Shown piece after piece: positions 5,757-5,877 of a stretch of DNA of 5,877 nucleotides. The DNA is from Candidatus Endomicrobiellum dinenymphae (GTDB lineage: Bacteria; Elusimicrobiota; Endomicrobiia; Endomicrobiales; Endomicrobiaceae): NCBI GenBank assembly GCA_020328135.1, contig JAIXNA010000024.1, positions 3,791-9,667 on the forward strand, written 5' to 3'. The translations under genes were made by a program, and so were the position numbers. Below the pieces are notes generated by a model. It was not told the origin of the DNA. It made no database searches and saw nothing but the letters and a program-made list of their open reading frames with translations. Each line of letters starts with the position of its first letter. The stretch's first letter is position 1.

Positions 5757-5877
5757 TTTTTACTACCACTTGCTGTACAAATGAGAATAGAGTCTTTGAT
5801 TAATTTTTTATTTTATATTCTTACAATGGAAAGTTATAAATCCTTTATTCAAACGCTAACTGATGGAGTTAATATAA
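5757..5877 (+). pseudogene. Inverted hsdS fragment running off the right edge
   Basis: On the plus strand a frame opens after a TGA at 5754-5756 and stays open to the window edge. From about 5805 it encodes the same residues as HsdS (FLFYILTMESYKSFIQT onward) in the same frame as the minus-strand gene. Upstream of 5805 it is only the antisense of the hsdS TRD1 remnant, so there is no independent recognition domain in front. An ATG at 5781 exists, but nothing supports it as a real start. This is either the beginning of a second, oppositely oriented hsdS copy or the product of a foldback chimera. Confidence 0.5.
5805..5877. repeat. 73-bp perfect inverted repeat, arm at window edge
   Basis: Mirror of 5587-5659, separated from it by 145 bp (5660-5804). 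The absence of any mismatch points to a very recent event or a laboratory artefact rather than an old duplication. Confidence 0.98.

Larger units (their letters stand above)
4838..5804 (-). pseudogene. hsdS: Type I restriction-modification specificity subunit HsdS, 5' part missing at a foldback junction
   Basis: HsdS reads the DNA target and positions HsdM and HsdR; a full protein has two target-recognition domains (TRDs), each followed by a conserved helix. Here the frame is open from the stop at 4838 back to a TAA at 5813-5815, and the homologous part ends near 5804. An internal ATG at 5698 gives 286 codons, but the family sequence continues upstream of it (KDSILICTASGSKNHLGKIA), so that ATG is not the true start. 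Visible parts are: the end of TRD1 (ILICTASGS, AFGGFMGQI), the first conserved helix (VSEQQKIVSKLDKL), a complete TRD2 (WEMKKLGDVCDVIAGQSPDG to the AAIRP region) and the second helix (RDEQKRIVSKLDELSLRTKE). Most of TRD1 is absent, replaced by inverted hsdS sequence. This is either a real rearrangement or a sequence chimera; in the latter case the living gene is whole. Confidence 0.85.

Noticed and set aside
5660..5804. Simple 145-bp phase-variation switch
   Set aside because: The spacer contains only the tail of one TRD, and its inversion would give an antisense peptide. No recombinase gene is visible in the window.

Overview
The window is a stretch of AT-rich bacterial chromosome. Every convincing gene is on the minus strand, so transcription runs from right to left. 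In that order the genes are: a 5'-truncated type I restriction-modification specificity gene (hsdS), hsdR, folK, panB and panC. panC runs off the left edge. hsdM is not in the window; if it exists it should lie beyond the right edge, upstream of hsdS. The three metabolic genes are in the order folK-panB-panC also seen in E. coli, and panB and panC overlap by ATGA. The organism cannot be named from this sequence. The low GC, the E. coli EI-like short HsdR and the palindromic intergenic repeats would fit several AT-rich lineages; an Elusimicrobia/Endomicrobium-type bacterium is only a guess.

Region by region: 1-701 is most of panC. 698-1498 is panB. 1499-1820 is a spacer that looks like a small inserted element: an exact 11-bp direct repeat flanks it, imperfect inverted repeats lie near both ends, and a core of about 100 bp is 56% GC. 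1821-2318 is folK. 2334-4637 is hsdR, only 15 bp from folK. 4638-4837 is a palindromic, repeat-rich spacer. 4838-5804 is the hsdS remnant. At 5805 the sequence folds back: 5805-5877 is an exact reverse complement of 5587-5659 inside hsdS and runs to the window edge.

The proteins form two units. HsdR is the ATP-dependent translocase/endonuclease of a type I restriction complex, and HsdS is its DNA-recognition subunit. FolK makes 6-hydroxymethyl-dihydropterin diphosphate for folate. PanB and PanC make pantothenate for coenzyme A. The restriction genes lie directly upstream of folK in the same direction, so folate/CoA gene expression may depend on read-through from the restriction operon.

Three observations stand out. 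First, the foldback inside hsdS is either a sequencing/amplification/assembly chimera or an inverted second hsdS copy; I favour the chimera. Second, removing the folK-panB insert together with one copy of its 11-bp repeat restores a tight folK-panB junction, with a ribosome-binding-site-like sequence directly before the panB start. Third, the folK-panB and hsdS-hsdR spacers share a diverged module of about 60 bp in the same orientation, upstream of the panB and hsdR starts respectively.
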